In this document: positions 8,873-18,245 of the stretch, one piece after another
Position numbering within the stretch: position 1 is the first letter of the stretch
How the letters are laid out: each line of letters opens with the position of its first letter
Assembly (NCBI GenBank): GCA_017531305.1
Contig: JAFXLG010000026.1
Location: forward strand, 1-46,300
DNA length: 46,300 nt
Origin: Alistipes sp.
GTDB taxonomy: Bacteria > Bacteroidota > Bacteroidia > Bacteroidales > Rikenellaceae
Direction of reading: 5' to 3'
Made by a program: the position numbers and the translations under genes
Notes under the pieces: generated by a model
The model's input: only the letters and a program-made list of their open reading frames with translations
Databases searched by the model: none
Told to the model about the DNA's origin: nothing

Positions 8873-8993
8873 ATATTTTTAAGAAAATTTACTTTTTTTT
8901 CACATGTTTCTCTCCTGTGGGCAAAAGTATTCTCTTTTTTGCACGTGGATATGCGGCACAGCTTTTGCGATACTGAACGAAAAACGTATCTAT

Positions 8994-9677
8994 ATGAGTA
9001 ATTTTAAAGGTCTGAGTGGAGCTATTAACCTCATTGCAGGTATAGCTTTGATAGTAGGAGTCTCAATCGAAGTCTTGACGGGCGATCACCTTAGCTATTC
9101 TGAGTGGTATATGTGGTTGCAGTTGGCAGTTTGTGTGATATTTATGATTGACTTTGCTTCGGCGATGCTCTCAAGCGATGATACCGACCGTTATTTTTGG
9201 TTTAATCTGCTGTTTTTCTTGCTCTCGATCCCTTATCTTAACATTTTGGGGTGGATGGATGTCGAGCTTGGTCGCGGCTGGAGTGTGGTGATGGCGGCTT
9301 TGCCTCTGTTGCGTGCATTTGTAGCTATGGGGATTGTCGTACGTTGGTTTGTGGCAGGCGGAGTTAGTAGGATATTTTGGGCATATATATTTACGGTGGT
9401 ATGTTTTACCTATCTGGCAGCATTGATGTTCTACGATTACGAAGTGATGGTAAACGATAAGTTGCATGGTTTCGGGAATGCTTTGTGGTGGGCATGGATG
9501 GGCGTGACTACTGTCGGTGCAGCAATCTTCCCCGTAACGACTATCGGTAAGGTCTTGGCAGTTCTGTTGCCAGGGTTGGGGATGATGTTTTTCCCGATAT
9601 TTACCATCTATGTCACCAATCTTTATGTCAAGCAACCAGAGCAAGGTGCGGATTCTGCGGGCGGCGATAAAATCTGA
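8994..9677 (+). CDS. ion-channel-like membrane protein (potassium-channel family fold)
   Basis: Start at 8994 (MSNFKGLSG); the longer frame upstream has no hydrophobic or conserved content. The 227-residue protein has about five or six hydrophobic segments: a voltage-sensor-like set at residues ~8-150 and a final pore helix pair. The pore region reads 'GFGNALWWAWMGVTTVGAAIFPVTTIGK', with the pore helix and TTVG of potassium channels, but the usual YGD after TVG is replaced by AAIFP. The last transmembrane segment is 'VLAVLLPGLGMMFFPIFTIYVTNLY'. The fold is supported; ion selectivity is not. It is a single gene followed by the CocE/NonD hydrolase, which has its own promoter. Confidence 0.7.
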   Translation: MSNFKGLSGAINLIAGIALIVGVSIEVLTGDHLSYSEWYMWLQLAVCVIFMIDFASAMLSSDDTDRYFWFNLLFFLLSIPYLNILGWMDVELGRGWSVVMAALPLLRAFVAMGIVVRWFVAGGVSRIFWAYIFTVVCFTYLAALMFYDYEVMVNDKLHGFGNALWWAWMGVTTVGAAIFPVTTIGKVLAVLLPGLGMMFFPIFTIYVTNLYVKQPEQGADSAGGDKI

Positions 9678-9703
9678 GTAACGCGTTTTTCTTCACGCTC
9701 CGA

Positions 9704-9734
9704 GTTGATATATCTTGTTAAATGTGTATCTTTG
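9704..9734 (+). promoter_or_regulatory. promoter of the CocE/NonD hydrolase gene
   Basis: GTTG (9704-9707), a 19-base spacer and TATCTTTG (9727-9734), 24 bases before the ATG at 9759. Confidence 0.65.
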
Positions 9735-9758
9735 TGAGTAATAATTTGCAATGCAACC

Positions 9759-11633
9759 ATGAAGAGATATATCATTTCGATAACACTCCTTTTTTCGCTC
9801 GTTTTTCTTGCGACAGAGGCTTTATGTGCTAAACCTGCCAAGAGTAAGAAGGAGGATCAGACCGCGGAGGCAATTGACGCCAAGTGGCTTAAGGCAAACT
9901 ACGCCAAAGCCGAGTATATGATCCCGATGCGAGATGGCGTGAAACTCTATACCGCAGTCTTCGCTCCTAAGGATAAGCGCGCGAAGCATCCTGTGCTTTT
10001 CACTCGCACCCCTTATGGATGTCATCCTTATGGCAAAAAGCAGTTGGATCGACTTTTGGCGGAGATTTATGAGAATTATTTGCGTGCAGGGTATATCCTT
10101 GTTTTTCAGGATGTGCGAGGTCGTTATATGAGTGAAGGCGATTTTGTCAATGTGCGCCCGTGGGCTGAAGGTGGCGTGGATGAATCAACCGATGCTTATG
10201 ATAGCGTGGAGTGGTTGTTGCGTAAAATCAAAAATCACAACCATCGTGTAGGATTCTATGGATGTTCCTACGATGGATTCTACGCCATCATGGCTGCGGC
10301 AAGTGCGCACCCTGCCATCAAGGCTGTCTCTCCGCAAGCACCCGTTTTTGATTGGTTTGTGGGCGATGATTTTCATCATAATGGAGCATTCGCGCTTATG
10401 GATGCAGTCTCATTTCTCCCAAATTTCGGCTTAGCTACACGCGAAAAACCCTCTGCTGAAAGAGCTGTGTTTGAGTCCTTGGTAAAGGGGCGAAGTTGGG
10501 ACTTTTATATGAATAATCGCATATCTGATATAACCTCCCAGCTCTCAGGTCGCGTTCCTTTTTGGGATGATATGGTCAATCATCCCGATTATGACGCTTG
10601 GTGGCAAAGTCGCTCGGCTCGTAAGGCTGTGGAATCCTTGCAGCGTGGAGAGGTGCCTATGCTATTGGTTGGTGGAATGTATGATGCCGAGGATAGCTAT
10701 GGCACTTGGACTGCGTATCACACTATGCGAAAAGTAAATCCCGATTCCGATTGTCGCCTTGTCGTTGGTCCATGGTCGCACGGTGCGTGGCGTGGCAATG
10801 GTGCGGCAAACTCGCTTGGAGATGTGACCTTTAGCGAGGATTCGTTGTCGGTGTTTTATCGCGATGAGGTGGAGTTTCCGTTCTTCGAGAAGTTTTTGCG
10901 TGATTCGGGTGATGGTGGAGTCTCGGAAGCGGGCAGATTGATATTCTTTGGCGGGGAAAATTGTTGGCGCGAGATGGATGATTGGCGTGCGTCAGGAGAT
11001 ACAATCCAGACTCTTTATCTTGCCGAAGAAGGCGTTTTGTCTAAGGATAAACCATATTTTGCAGACTCCTACTCATCATACACATCTGACCCCAAAAATC
11101 CCATTCCATATTATCACAATGTCGATGGAGCGCGTGCCGCAGAGTATATGGTCGCTTCGCAGAGTTTTTTGCAGGGTAGGGATGATGTGCTGGAGTTTGT
11201 GTCGGCACCTTTGGAAGAAGATGTAACGGTGGCTGGTGCTATTAAGGCTCATCTTTTCGCTTCAATCTCCTCGACTGATGCCGATTTTGTAGTTAAGGTT
11301 ATTGATGTAGGTCCTGAGGGCGAATATGAAATGTTGGTGCGAGGAGATATCCTTCGTGGTCGTTATCGTAAGAGTCTCGCTGATCCCGTAGCTTTTACAC
11401 CCGAAAAGATAGAAGAGGTGACTATCTCTTTGGTGGATGTCGCTCACACTTTTATGGCAGGGCATAGAATCAAGGTGCAGGTACAGAGTTCGTGGTTTCC
11501 ACTATTTGATATGAATCCTCAGCAATTTATCAATCCATATAAGGCTGGTGCTTCGGATTTTATTTCTTGTCAAGTTAAGATTTTTCACGACTCGCAACAC
11601 TCTTCAAGGGTTGAGTTGCCCATAATGCAATAA
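9759..11633 (+). CDS. secreted CocE/NonD-family serine hydrolase (X-Pro dipeptidyl-peptidase S15 type)
   Basis: A 624-residue protein with a Sec signal peptide (residues 1-23, ending ATEALCA). The alpha/beta-hydrolase domain starts with 'MIPMRDGVKLYTAVFAPKD', a hallmark of the CocE/NonD and S15 families. The nucleophile elbow is 'GFYGCSYDGFYAIMAA' (GxSYxG, Ser near residue 171). 'MLLVGGMYDAEDSYGTW' supplies the acid residue and 'VVGPWSHGAW' the histidine. The C-terminal third is the jelly-roll domain of the family (PepX_C), with 'AGHRIKVQVQSSWFP' near the end. Members are esterases, glutaryl-7-ACA acylases or X-Pro peptidases; which activity applies here is not visible. It stands alone between its own promoter and a strong terminator. 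Confidence 0.88.
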   Translation: MKRYIISITLLFSLVFLATEALCAKPAKSKKEDQTAEAIDAKWLKANYAKAEYMIPMRDGVKLYTAVFAPKDKRAKHPVLFTRTPYGCHPYGKKQLDRLLAEIYENYLRAGYILVFQDVRGRYMSEGDFVNVRPWAEGGVDESTDAYDSVEWLLRKIKNHNHRVGFYGCSYDGFYAIMAAASAHPAIKAVSPQAPVFDWFVGDDFHHNGAFALMDAVSFLPNFGLATREKPSAERAVFESLVKGRSWDFYMNNRISDITSQLSGRVPFWDDMVNHPDYDAWWQSRSARKAVESLQRGEVPMLLVGGMYDAEDSYGTWTAYHTMRKVNPDSDCRLVVGPWSHGAWRGNGAANSLGDVTFSEDSLSVFYRDEVEFPFFEKFLRDSGDGGVSEAGRLIFFGGENCWREMDDWRASGDTIQTLYLAEEGVLSKDKPYFADSYSSYTSDPKNPIPYYHNVDGARAAEYMVASQSFLQGRDDVLEFVSAPLEEDVTVAGAIKAHLFASISSTDADFVVKVIDVGPEGEYEMLVRGDILRGRYRKSLADPVAFTPEKIEEVTISLVDVAHTFMAGHRIKVQVQSSWFPLFDMNPQQFINPYKAGASDFISCQVKIFHDSQHSSRVELPIMQ

Positions 11634-11667
11634 AATAAATCCTCGGAAATTTCCGAGGATTTATTTT
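11632..11667. terminator. bidirectional terminator
   Basis: A perfect 36-base palindrome (18 bp per arm, GC core CCTCGGAAA/TTTCCGAGG flanked by A and T runs) between the convergent hydrolase and the biotin-dependent carboxylase subunit. Confidence 0.85.
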
Positions 11668-11684
11668 ATTGTTATTTTCGTCTG

Positions 11685-13583
11685 TTATTCGATCTCGATC
11701 ATTGCTGCATTAGCTGCAACTGCCTCACCTTCCGAAATCAGGATCTGCTTAACCTTGCCGTGGTAGTTCGAAGTGATAGAGTTCTCCATCTTCATCGCCT
11801 CCAAAACAACAACCGCTTGTCCGATCTTGACCTCATCGCCAACCTTGACAAGTATCTCAAGAATGCGACCTGGCAGTGGAGCCTCCACAACATTGCCTGT
11901 GATAGGCTGAGCTACCACTTTGGCTGCTTCTGCAGCCTTTTTAGCCTCGGCTGCCTTAGCCTGCTCAGTAGCTTTTACCTTCTCCTGCTCTGCTTGCTCG
12001 GCAGCTACCTTAGCCTCGTATGCCTTTTTCTTGACATTTGTGAGATAGTTCTTTGCTACAAGTGGGAACAACTCCAACAAAAGCATCTCTTTCTCATTCT
12101 CTGCCAACCTCACGCCACCTGCCTCTTCGAGGATAGGGTTAGGCTGCATCGTATATTTGGATGTGTCGTATGGAATCTCCTCTCTCACACCACAAATCTT
12201 GAAGCGGAACTCTGGGTCAATCTTTACTGGCGTGTGACCATATTCACCCTTAACCAAGCCTACGAACTGAGAACTCTTGTTGGTGTACATCTCACGACCA
12301 GCCTTCTCGTCCAAAGCGCAGTTTACAGCCTGAGCACCTACAATCTGAGAAGTAGGAGTTACAAGTGGTGGCAAACCTGCCGAAAGGCGTACTGATGGAA
12401 TCAACTCCATTGCGCGTGGCAAAATATCCTCAGCCTTGAGCTGCTTGAGCTGTGCAACCATGTTGGAATACATACCACCGGGGATCTCAGCCTTCTGTAC
12501 CAACTCATTAGGAGCAGGGAATCCGAAGTGAGCCTCGATAGCTTGACTATACTGAAGCAATGCATCGAAATCCTCTGCCTTAGCAGCCTTCACCGCATCG
12601 TTAAACAATGCATCTACTTCTGCTGAGAGTGGTGCAAGTGGATCGAAAGGCTTGTGGAGTGGCTTCTCTACGCCGAATACCGACAACTCCAACTCTTTGC
12701 GGATAACCTTTAGTTGCTCGTTGATCTTGGCTACAGCCTCCATATTAGCACCGACCTCGATGCCCATTTTCTTACAGAAGATATACACCAACTCCAACGC
12801 AGGTGCTCCTGTACCGCCACCAAACCACCAGCAGTTGGTATCTACAACATCAACTCCCGCTGCAATAGCTGCATAAACCGAAGCCAAACCATAACCAGGC
12901 GTAGAGTGAGTATGGAAGTCAACAGGCAGATTGATATGTTGCTTGAAGAGCTTGACGAGCTTAGAGATACGCTGAGGTGGGATCAAGCCCGACATATCCT
13001 TCAGCGTGATCATATCTGCACCGAGAGCAGCCATCTGCTTTGCTTTGTCGAGGAAATACTCATCTGTAAATACAGGCTGTGGAGCCTTCTTACCCATCAG
13101 ACGCTGCCAGAAAGTAGGTTGTGGGTATTTAGGATCGACAGTATAACATACCGCACAATCGGCAATACCTCCATACTGCTTAACATACTTGATGGTTGAC
13201 TTTACGTTATCCACATCGTTCAAGGCATCGAAGATACGCATGATACCCAAACCACTCTGGATTGCATTGCGGCAGAAACCGTCAATAATCTCATCTGTAT
13301 ATGGCGCGTAACCGAAGAGGTTGCGACCACGTGAAAGAGCTGTAAGTTTAGAGATATCACCTATCTCTTTATGGATTGACTCCAAACGAGTCCAAGGGTT
13401 CTCGCCCAAATAACGCATCACAGAGTCGGGTACGGCACCGCCCCATACCTCCATGGCGTAAAATCCTGCATCCTTATAGTAGGGTAGGCAACGATTTATC
13501 TGCTCCTGTGTCATACGAGTGGCAAACGATGACTGTTGACCATCTCGCAATGATAGATCTCTGATTTTTAACACTTTAGCCAT
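11685..13583 (-). CDS. oxaloacetate decarboxylase alpha / pyruvate carboxylase subunit B type biotin protein
   Basis: The start is the ATG of MAKVLKIRD; the frame extends two residues upstream only through a TTG. Residues ~5-290 form the carboxyltransferase TIM barrel ('RDLSLRDGQQSSFATRMT', 'MEVWGGAVPD', 'LKDMSGL', 'DFHTHSTPG', with metal-ligand Asp and HxH). The conserved PycA/OadA region follows to ~520 and includes 'PGGMYSNMVAQL'. An Ala/Lys/Glu-rich coiled-coil-like linker (~530-570) leads to the C-terminal biotinyl domain with 'VLEAMKMENS', whose Lys carries biotin. It moves CO2 between oxaloacetate or methylmalonyl-type substrates and biotin, or carboxylates pyruvate with a separate biotin carboxylase. 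Neither the membrane beta/gamma subunits nor a biotin carboxylase is encoded next to it, so the exact reaction is open. A TATATTTG motif (13678-13671) may be its -7 box. Confidence 0.85.
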   Translation of the reverse strand: MAKVLKIRDLSLRDGQQSSFATRMTQEQINRCLPYYKDAGFYAMEVWGGAVPDSVMRYLGENPWTRLESIHKEIGDISKLTALSRGRNLFGYAPYTDEIIDGFCRNAIQSGLGIMRIFDALNDVDNVKSTIKYVKQYGGIADCAVCYTVDPKYPQPTFWQRLMGKKAPQPVFTDEYFLDKAKQMAALGADMITLKDMSGLIPPQRISKLVKLFKQHINLPVDFHTHSTPGYGLASVYAAIAAGVDVVDTNCWWFGGGTGAPALELVYIFCKKMGIEVGANMEAVAKINEQLKVIRKELELSVFGVEKPLHKPFDPLAPLSAEVDALFNDAVKAAKAEDFDALLQYSQAIEAHFGFPAPNELVQKAEIPGGMYSNMVAQLKQLKAEDILPRAMELIPSVRLSAGLPPLVTPTSQIVGAQAVNCALDEKAGREMYTNKSSQFVGLVKGEYGHTPVKIDPEFRFKICGVREEIPYDTSKYTMQPNPILEEAGGVRLAENEKEMLLLELFPLVAKNYLTNVKKKAYEAKVAAEQAEQEKVKATEQAKAAEAKKAAEAAKVVAQPITGNVVEAPLPGRILEILVKVGDEVKIGQAVVVLEAMKMENSITSNYHGKVKQILISEGEAVAANAAMIEIE

Positions 13584-13787
13584 AGTCAATATGTATTAAT
13601 ATAAATAAATATCATTTCATATCCATATCCCTTGTTCACGTGTGGTGCGCTAAGGAAATATTCCGCAACACAAATATATTAAATTTATTTATTATGTTAT
13701 AATTTTTGTGGCGAATTATTAACTTTGTGCGGTAAAAAACTCCGTCAGGGGAGAATATCTCTTTCCTGAAAGTTAAAATGATCGGTA

Positions 13788-15245
13788 ATGTCACCTTATA
13801 TTATATTATTAACGCTTGCTCTCTATCTGCTTTTGCTCTTTGCGCTAAGTTATTTTTCATCACGCAAGGCTGATAATGCGGGATTCTTTATCGGGAATCG
13901 CCGTACGAGTTGGTATATGGCAACCTTAGCAATGATCGGCGCAGCGATGTCGGGCGTTACGTTTATTTCCGTCCCTGGATCGGTGGCTACCGATGGCTTT
14001 TCATATATGCAGATGGTCATTGGCTTTACCATAGGACAGATGATCGTTGCTTTTGTGCTTATACCTCTATTTTATAAGCTCGGCATAGTCTCGCTTTATG
14101 AATATCTCGATTCTCGCTTTGGCGTTATGACTCATCGCGCTGGAGCGTGGTGTTTTCTTGTGGCTAAGGTTATAGGAGCATCATTAAAATTATATGTGGT
14201 ATGTCTTGTAATGCAATTACTTGTGTTTGATCATATCAACCTTCACTTTATCTGGAACGTAACATTAACCATGCTCGTGGTATATCTCTATACCTGTCGT
14301 GGCGGAGTGCGTTCTCTGATTATTACCGACACTTTGCAATCTTTATGCCTTGTGGCGAGTGTCGCTATCGTTATCTGGTTTATTTGTAAGCAGATGGGGC
14401 TTACATTTGAAAGTTCATATGAACTGATCTCAACGTCACAATATTCACAAATATGGCATTTCGATGATCCCTCTTCTAAATACTATTTCTGGAAGATGGT
14501 TGCTGGTGGTGCGCTCTGCTTGGTCGCAATGACAGGTTTGGATCAGGATATGATGCAACGTAATATGAGTTGTCGCTCGGTGCGTGATTCTCAGATCAAT
14601 ATCGTGCTGACGGCTTTGTGTCAGATAGTGGTTATAGCGATGTTTCTGGCACTCGGTGCGTTATTGTATGAGTATATCGAATTTCGAGGGCTAACTATAC
14701 CACAGCGAGGTGATGATGCCTTTGCTTTGGTGGCAGTGAACGGTGGACTACCGTTAGTTGTTGGTATTGTGTTCGTTGTGGGACTTATCTCAAGTACATA
14801 TTCAGCTGCAGGGTCGGCTTTGACCTCGCTTACAACATCGTTTACGATAGATATTTTGGATGCCCAACATAAACTATGTGACAAGGCGTTAAAACGCCTG
14901 AGAGGTGTGATTCACCTGAGCATGGCAGCAGTTATGGCTATTGTGATAATTTTATTTGAATATTTTGCCTCTCAAAGTGCCATTAATCTGATATTTAAGT
15001 TGGCGGGATACACCTATGGACCTATCTTGGGTATGTTTGTATATGGCATGATCTCGAAACGTAAGATCAAAGAAAAGCTTTTGCCGATTGTGATTTTAGC
15101 CTCTCCAGCGCTTAGTTATCTTCTGCAGTGGTGCATGGCTGCAAAATATGATTATCACATAGGATTTGAGCTCTTGGGTTATAACGCATTATTTACTATC
15201 TTTGGACTAATTTTAATTTCCAAACCAAATGAAGATAACGCTTAA
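13788..15245 (+). CDS. sodium:solute symporter (SSS family)
   Basis: A 485-residue polytopic membrane protein with about 13 hydrophobic segments. 'FFIGNRRTSWYMATLAMIGAAMSGVTFISVPG' near residues 33-65 is the conserved SSS N-terminal region containing Na+-site positions, and 'GLISSTYSAAGSALTSLTTSFTIDI' near 345-370 is the second conserved part. The substrate is not predictable from sequence. A TAACTTTG motif at 13720-13727 is a likely -7 box. It overlaps the following secreted amidase-like gene by 17 bp, so the two are translationally linked, and the BASS transporter follows 11 bp after that. The set may process and import a cell-wall-derived compound (inference). Confidence 0.88.
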   Translation: MSPYIILLTLALYLLLLFALSYFSSRKADNAGFFIGNRRTSWYMATLAMIGAAMSGVTFISVPGSVATDGFSYMQMVIGFTIGQMIVAFVLIPLFYKLGIVSLYEYLDSRFGVMTHRAGAWCFLVAKVIGASLKLYVVCLVMQLLVFDHINLHFIWNVTLTMLVVYLYTCRGGVRSLIITDTLQSLCLVASVAIVIWFICKQMGLTFESSYELISTSQYSQIWHFDDPSSKYYFWKMVAGGALCLVAMTGLDQDMMQRNMSCRSVRDSQINIVLTALCQIVVIAMFLALGALLYEYIEFRGLTIPQRGDDAFALVAVNGGLPLVVGIVFVVGLISSTYSAAGSALTSLTTSFTIDILDAQHKLCDKALKRLRGVIHLSMAAVMAIVIILFEYFASQSAINLIFKLAGYTYGPILGMFVYGMISKRKIKEKLLPIVILASPALSYLLQWCMAAKYDYHIGFELLGYNALFTIFGLILISKPNEDNA

Positions 15246-18234
15246 AAATATACTACACATTGCGGCTCTGTTTGTTGCCTTGTTTATCTCAACCTCTGCT
15301 TCATCACAAGTGCTTTCATCCGATGCGCGTGAAGAGGTGTCAGAATTGCTGACTCGCATTGTTCAGCGAGAAATTTTAGGAGGCTCAGCGAAGGTTGATC
15401 GCACAAAAATATATGGCGACAGAGTAGAGATTCATGCCTCTATCGGATTGTCATACTATCCATTCCGCGAAGATAATGTGCGCGCTATATATGATTCGGT
15501 GCGTATGATTCTGCCCGAAAAGTATGCTTCACGCAAAATTGAGATCTACACCGATCGTCACCGCATTGAGGATCTTATACCATTATATTATCGTACCACC
15601 AAACGAGGCGATGTGACTTTTACCAACAGATCATCTCATCCGCTTGTGACTCATCTTTCGGAGGTAAGTCATCCGACCGAAGGTCTTGCGGGGCGACATA
15701 TAGCCATGTGGCAGAGTCATGGTCGATATTTTGAGCAGAAGGAGAATATCTGGCGTTGGCAACGCTCGCGTCTATGGGAGACGGTGGAGGATCTCTACAC
15801 ACAAAGTTACGTCCTGCCATATCTTGTACCGATGTTGGAGAATGCTGGAGCAAATGTATTGTTGCCCAGAGAACGCGACACTCAGAAACATGAACTGATA
15901 ATCGACAACGATGAGTCGCTTGCTTCGGGACGCTATCAGGAGCAAAATGGTAAGCAAAAGTGGGAAAGTGGAGGAGTTGGCTTTGCTCATAAGCGAGAAT
16001 TTTACCTTACGGGGCAAAACCCGTTTAAGGATGGTACAACGAGAGTTACTGAGAGTATCGAGAACGGCAAGGAGAGCGTAGCCGAATGGCATGGCTCGGT
16101 GGCGGAGAATGGTACGTATGCCGTTTATGTTTCGTATGAGAGCTTTGGCGACAAGAGTGCGAAGGACGCCAAATATACGGTGCATCATGCTGGTGGCGAG
16201 AGCCATTTTGCGGTGAATCAGTCGATGGGTGGCTCGATGTGGGTATATTTGGGCGATTTTGAATTTTCGGCTGGCAAGGAACGTCTGCTCGTTTCGTTGA
16301 GTAACGTAGGCTCTGAGGCTGGCAAAAAGATCTCTGCCGATGGCGTAAAGATTGGTGGTGGCTATGGAAATGTAGCCCGAATGGTTGGAGAACATCTGCA
16401 GAAGGATGATATTGACTATGAGCCTATGGTAAGCGAGTACCCTCGATTCTGTGAAGGTGCGCGTTATTGGTTGCAATGGTCTGGTTTCGAGGAGGATGTA
16501 TATACTCCAAAAGAGAATAAGGATGATTATAAGGACGACTATATGAGCCGCGCTCATTGGGTTAATGCCTTGATGGGTGGAAGTGAGCGTCTGCCTAAGG
16601 AGAAGGGCAAAAATATCCCTCTGGATTTGGCTTTTGCGTTCCATTCCGATGCAGGTGTAAGACTCAATGATGATATAATCGGCACGCTCGGAATCTACTA
16701 TACCAAAGATAATAAAGGTCGCTTTGAAGGTTGCGCAGATCGTCATCTGTCACGCAATTTGACCGATTTGGTAATGACGCAGATTGTGGGCGATATACGT
16801 TCAACTTATGAGCCCAACTGGAGCAGACGAGGCATGTGGAATCGTTCATATTATGAGGCTCGCGTGCCTGCTGTGCCTACCATGCTTTTGGAGCTTCTAT
16901 CGCATCAGAACTTTGCCGATATGCGATATGGTAACGATCCACGATTTAAGTTTTTGGTCAGCCGAGCCATATATAAAGGAATTTTGCGTTACCTGTCGAG
17001 TCAATACAATCAGCCTTACACCGTGCAGCCTTTGCCTGTGGAGAGCTTCAGCGTGGAGTTTGCGGATGAAGCCTCGGCGGATGTGGTGTTGAGTTGGCAG
17101 GCGGTAAAGGATGAGTTGGAGCCTTCGGCAGATGCAGAGTATTATATCGTATATACGCGCAAGGACGATGGTGGTTTCGATAATGGACAAAAGGTTACGG
17201 CAACCACTATCAAACTGAAGCAGACTCCAGGGCATATCTACAGCTACAAGGTTACTGCTGTAAACAAAGGTGGTGAGAGTTTTCCAAGTGAGATCCTATC
17301 CTCAAGTAAAGCTAAAGATGAACGCGGCAAGGTGCTTGTAGTCAATGGCTTTGATAGAGTAAGTGCTCCGATAAGTTTTCAGGGTGATTCGATTGCTGGA
17401 TTCTATAATAATTTGGATTCGGGAGTGGGTTATCTGAAGGATATCTCGTTCATTGGCGAACAACGAAATTTCGATCGCCGCGAGTCGCGTACCGAGAATG
17501 ATAACTACGCGCTTGGCTCATCGTATAGCGATTATGAGAGCGAGGTTGTAGCTGGCAATAGTTTCGATTACCCATCGTTGCATGGTAGATCTATTGTCGC
17601 AGCAGGATTTTCATTCTGTTCGGCGAGTGTGAAGTCTGTTGAGCAGGGTAGCGTCAAGTTGGAGAAGTATCCGATCACTGATTTTATCTTCGGTAAGCAG
17701 CGTTCTACGAAAATCGGCAGAGGTTGCGCAGATACTGATTTTGAGCTATTTAGTGAGGAGTTGCAGGATAAAATCAGAGAATATACCGAGCAGGGTGGAG
17801 CCATATTTGCTTCGGGATGCTATGTGGCAAGCGATCTGTGGCATGGTGTGGAGTCTGATGGCGAGGATAGAGGTTTTGCGCGAAGTGTGCTACATTATTC
17901 TTTTAATGGAGATATGGCTACTCGCCGTCATGTGGCTCGCGTGGTGGCATCACCGATGAAGATGGCGCGTCAGGATGTCAGATTCAATAAAGAGCCTTCT
18001 GAGAAGTGTTATGGCGTTGAGTCACCGGGGTCGATTGTCCCTTACGGGAAGGATGCATTTATTGCAATGAGATATATTACCAACAACCAGTCGGCTGCGG
18101 TGGCGTATAACGGCACAAAATATCGTACATTCGTGATGGGATTTCCGTTCGAGACAATCATGGATGAGGCTGAGCGTCATTCATTGATGCGCGGCGTGCT
18201 GAACTATCTCTCGGAGCGTAAAAGTGAAAAATAA
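15229..18234 (+). CDS. secreted N-acetylmuramoyl-L-alanine amidase-like protein with golvesin-type insert and FN3 domain
   Basis: A 1001-residue protein with a Sec signal (residues 1-27). After an N-terminal domain, an amidase_3-like start appears near residues 152-220 ('GRHIAMWQSHGRYFE', 'MLENAGANVLLPRERDT'). It is interrupted at ~225-385 by a golvesin/xanthan-lyase-type beta-domain ('ESVAEWHGSVAENGTYAVYVSYE', 'GGSMWVYLGDFEFSAGKERLLVSLSN'). The amidase resumes at ~465 ('DLAFAFHSDAG') and ends at ~550 ('PTMLLELLSHQNFADMRYG'). His~162, His~470 and Glu~554 could form the zinc/catalytic set. An FN3 domain covers ~604-698 and an unassigned C-terminal domain 700-1001. Related Bacteroidales proteins are often labelled 'xanthan lyase', which the sequence does not support here. 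It overlaps the symporter gene upstream. Confidence 0.75.
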   Translation: MKITLKNILHIAALFVALFISTSASSQVLSSDAREEVSELLTRIVQREILGGSAKVDRTKIYGDRVEIHASIGLSYYPFREDNVRAIYDSVRMILPEKYASRKIEIYTDRHRIEDLIPLYYRTTKRGDVTFTNRSSHPLVTHLSEVSHPTEGLAGRHIAMWQSHGRYFEQKENIWRWQRSRLWETVEDLYTQSYVLPYLVPMLENAGANVLLPRERDTQKHELIIDNDESLASGRYQEQNGKQKWESGGVGFAHKREFYLTGQNPFKDGTTRVTESIENGKESVAEWHGSVAENGTYAVYVSYESFGDKSAKDAKYTVHHAGGESHFAVNQSMGGSMWVYLGDFEFSAGKERLLVSLSNVGSEAGKKISADGVKIGGGYGNVARMVGEHLQKDDIDYEPMVSEYPRFCEGARYWLQWSGFEEDVYTPKENKDDYKDDYMSRAHWVNALMGGSERLPKEKGKNIPLDLAFAFHSDAGVRLNDDIIGTLGIYYTKDNKGRFEGCADRHLSRNLTDLVMTQIVGDIRSTYEPNWSRRGMWNRSYYEARVPAVPTMLLELLSHQNFADMRYGNDPRFKFLVSRAIYKGILRYLSSQYNQPYTVQPLPVESFSVEFADEASADVVLSWQAVKDELEPSADAEYYIVYTRKDDGGFDNGQKVTATTIKLKQTPGHIYSYKVTAVNKGGESFPSEILSSSKAKDERGKVLVVNGFDRVSAPISFQGDSIAGFYNNLDSGVGYLKDISFIGEQRNFDRRESRTENDNYALGSSYSDYESEVVAGNSFDYPSLHGRSIVAAGFSFCSASVKSVEQGSVKLEKYPITDFIFGKQRSTKIGRGCADTDFELFSEELQDKIREYTEQGGAIFASGCYVASDLWHGVESDGEDRGFARSVLHYSFNGDMATRRHVARVVASPMKMARQDVRFNKEPSEKCYGVESPGSIVPYGKDAFIAMRYITNNQSAAVAYNGTKYRTFVMGFPFETIMDEAERHSLMRGVLNYLSERKSEK

Positions 18235-18245
18235 TTTAGCTTAAG

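Noticed and set aside
15772-16746. 324-residue antisense reading frame
   Set aside because: Shadow of the amidase-like gene; no start context, no motif.
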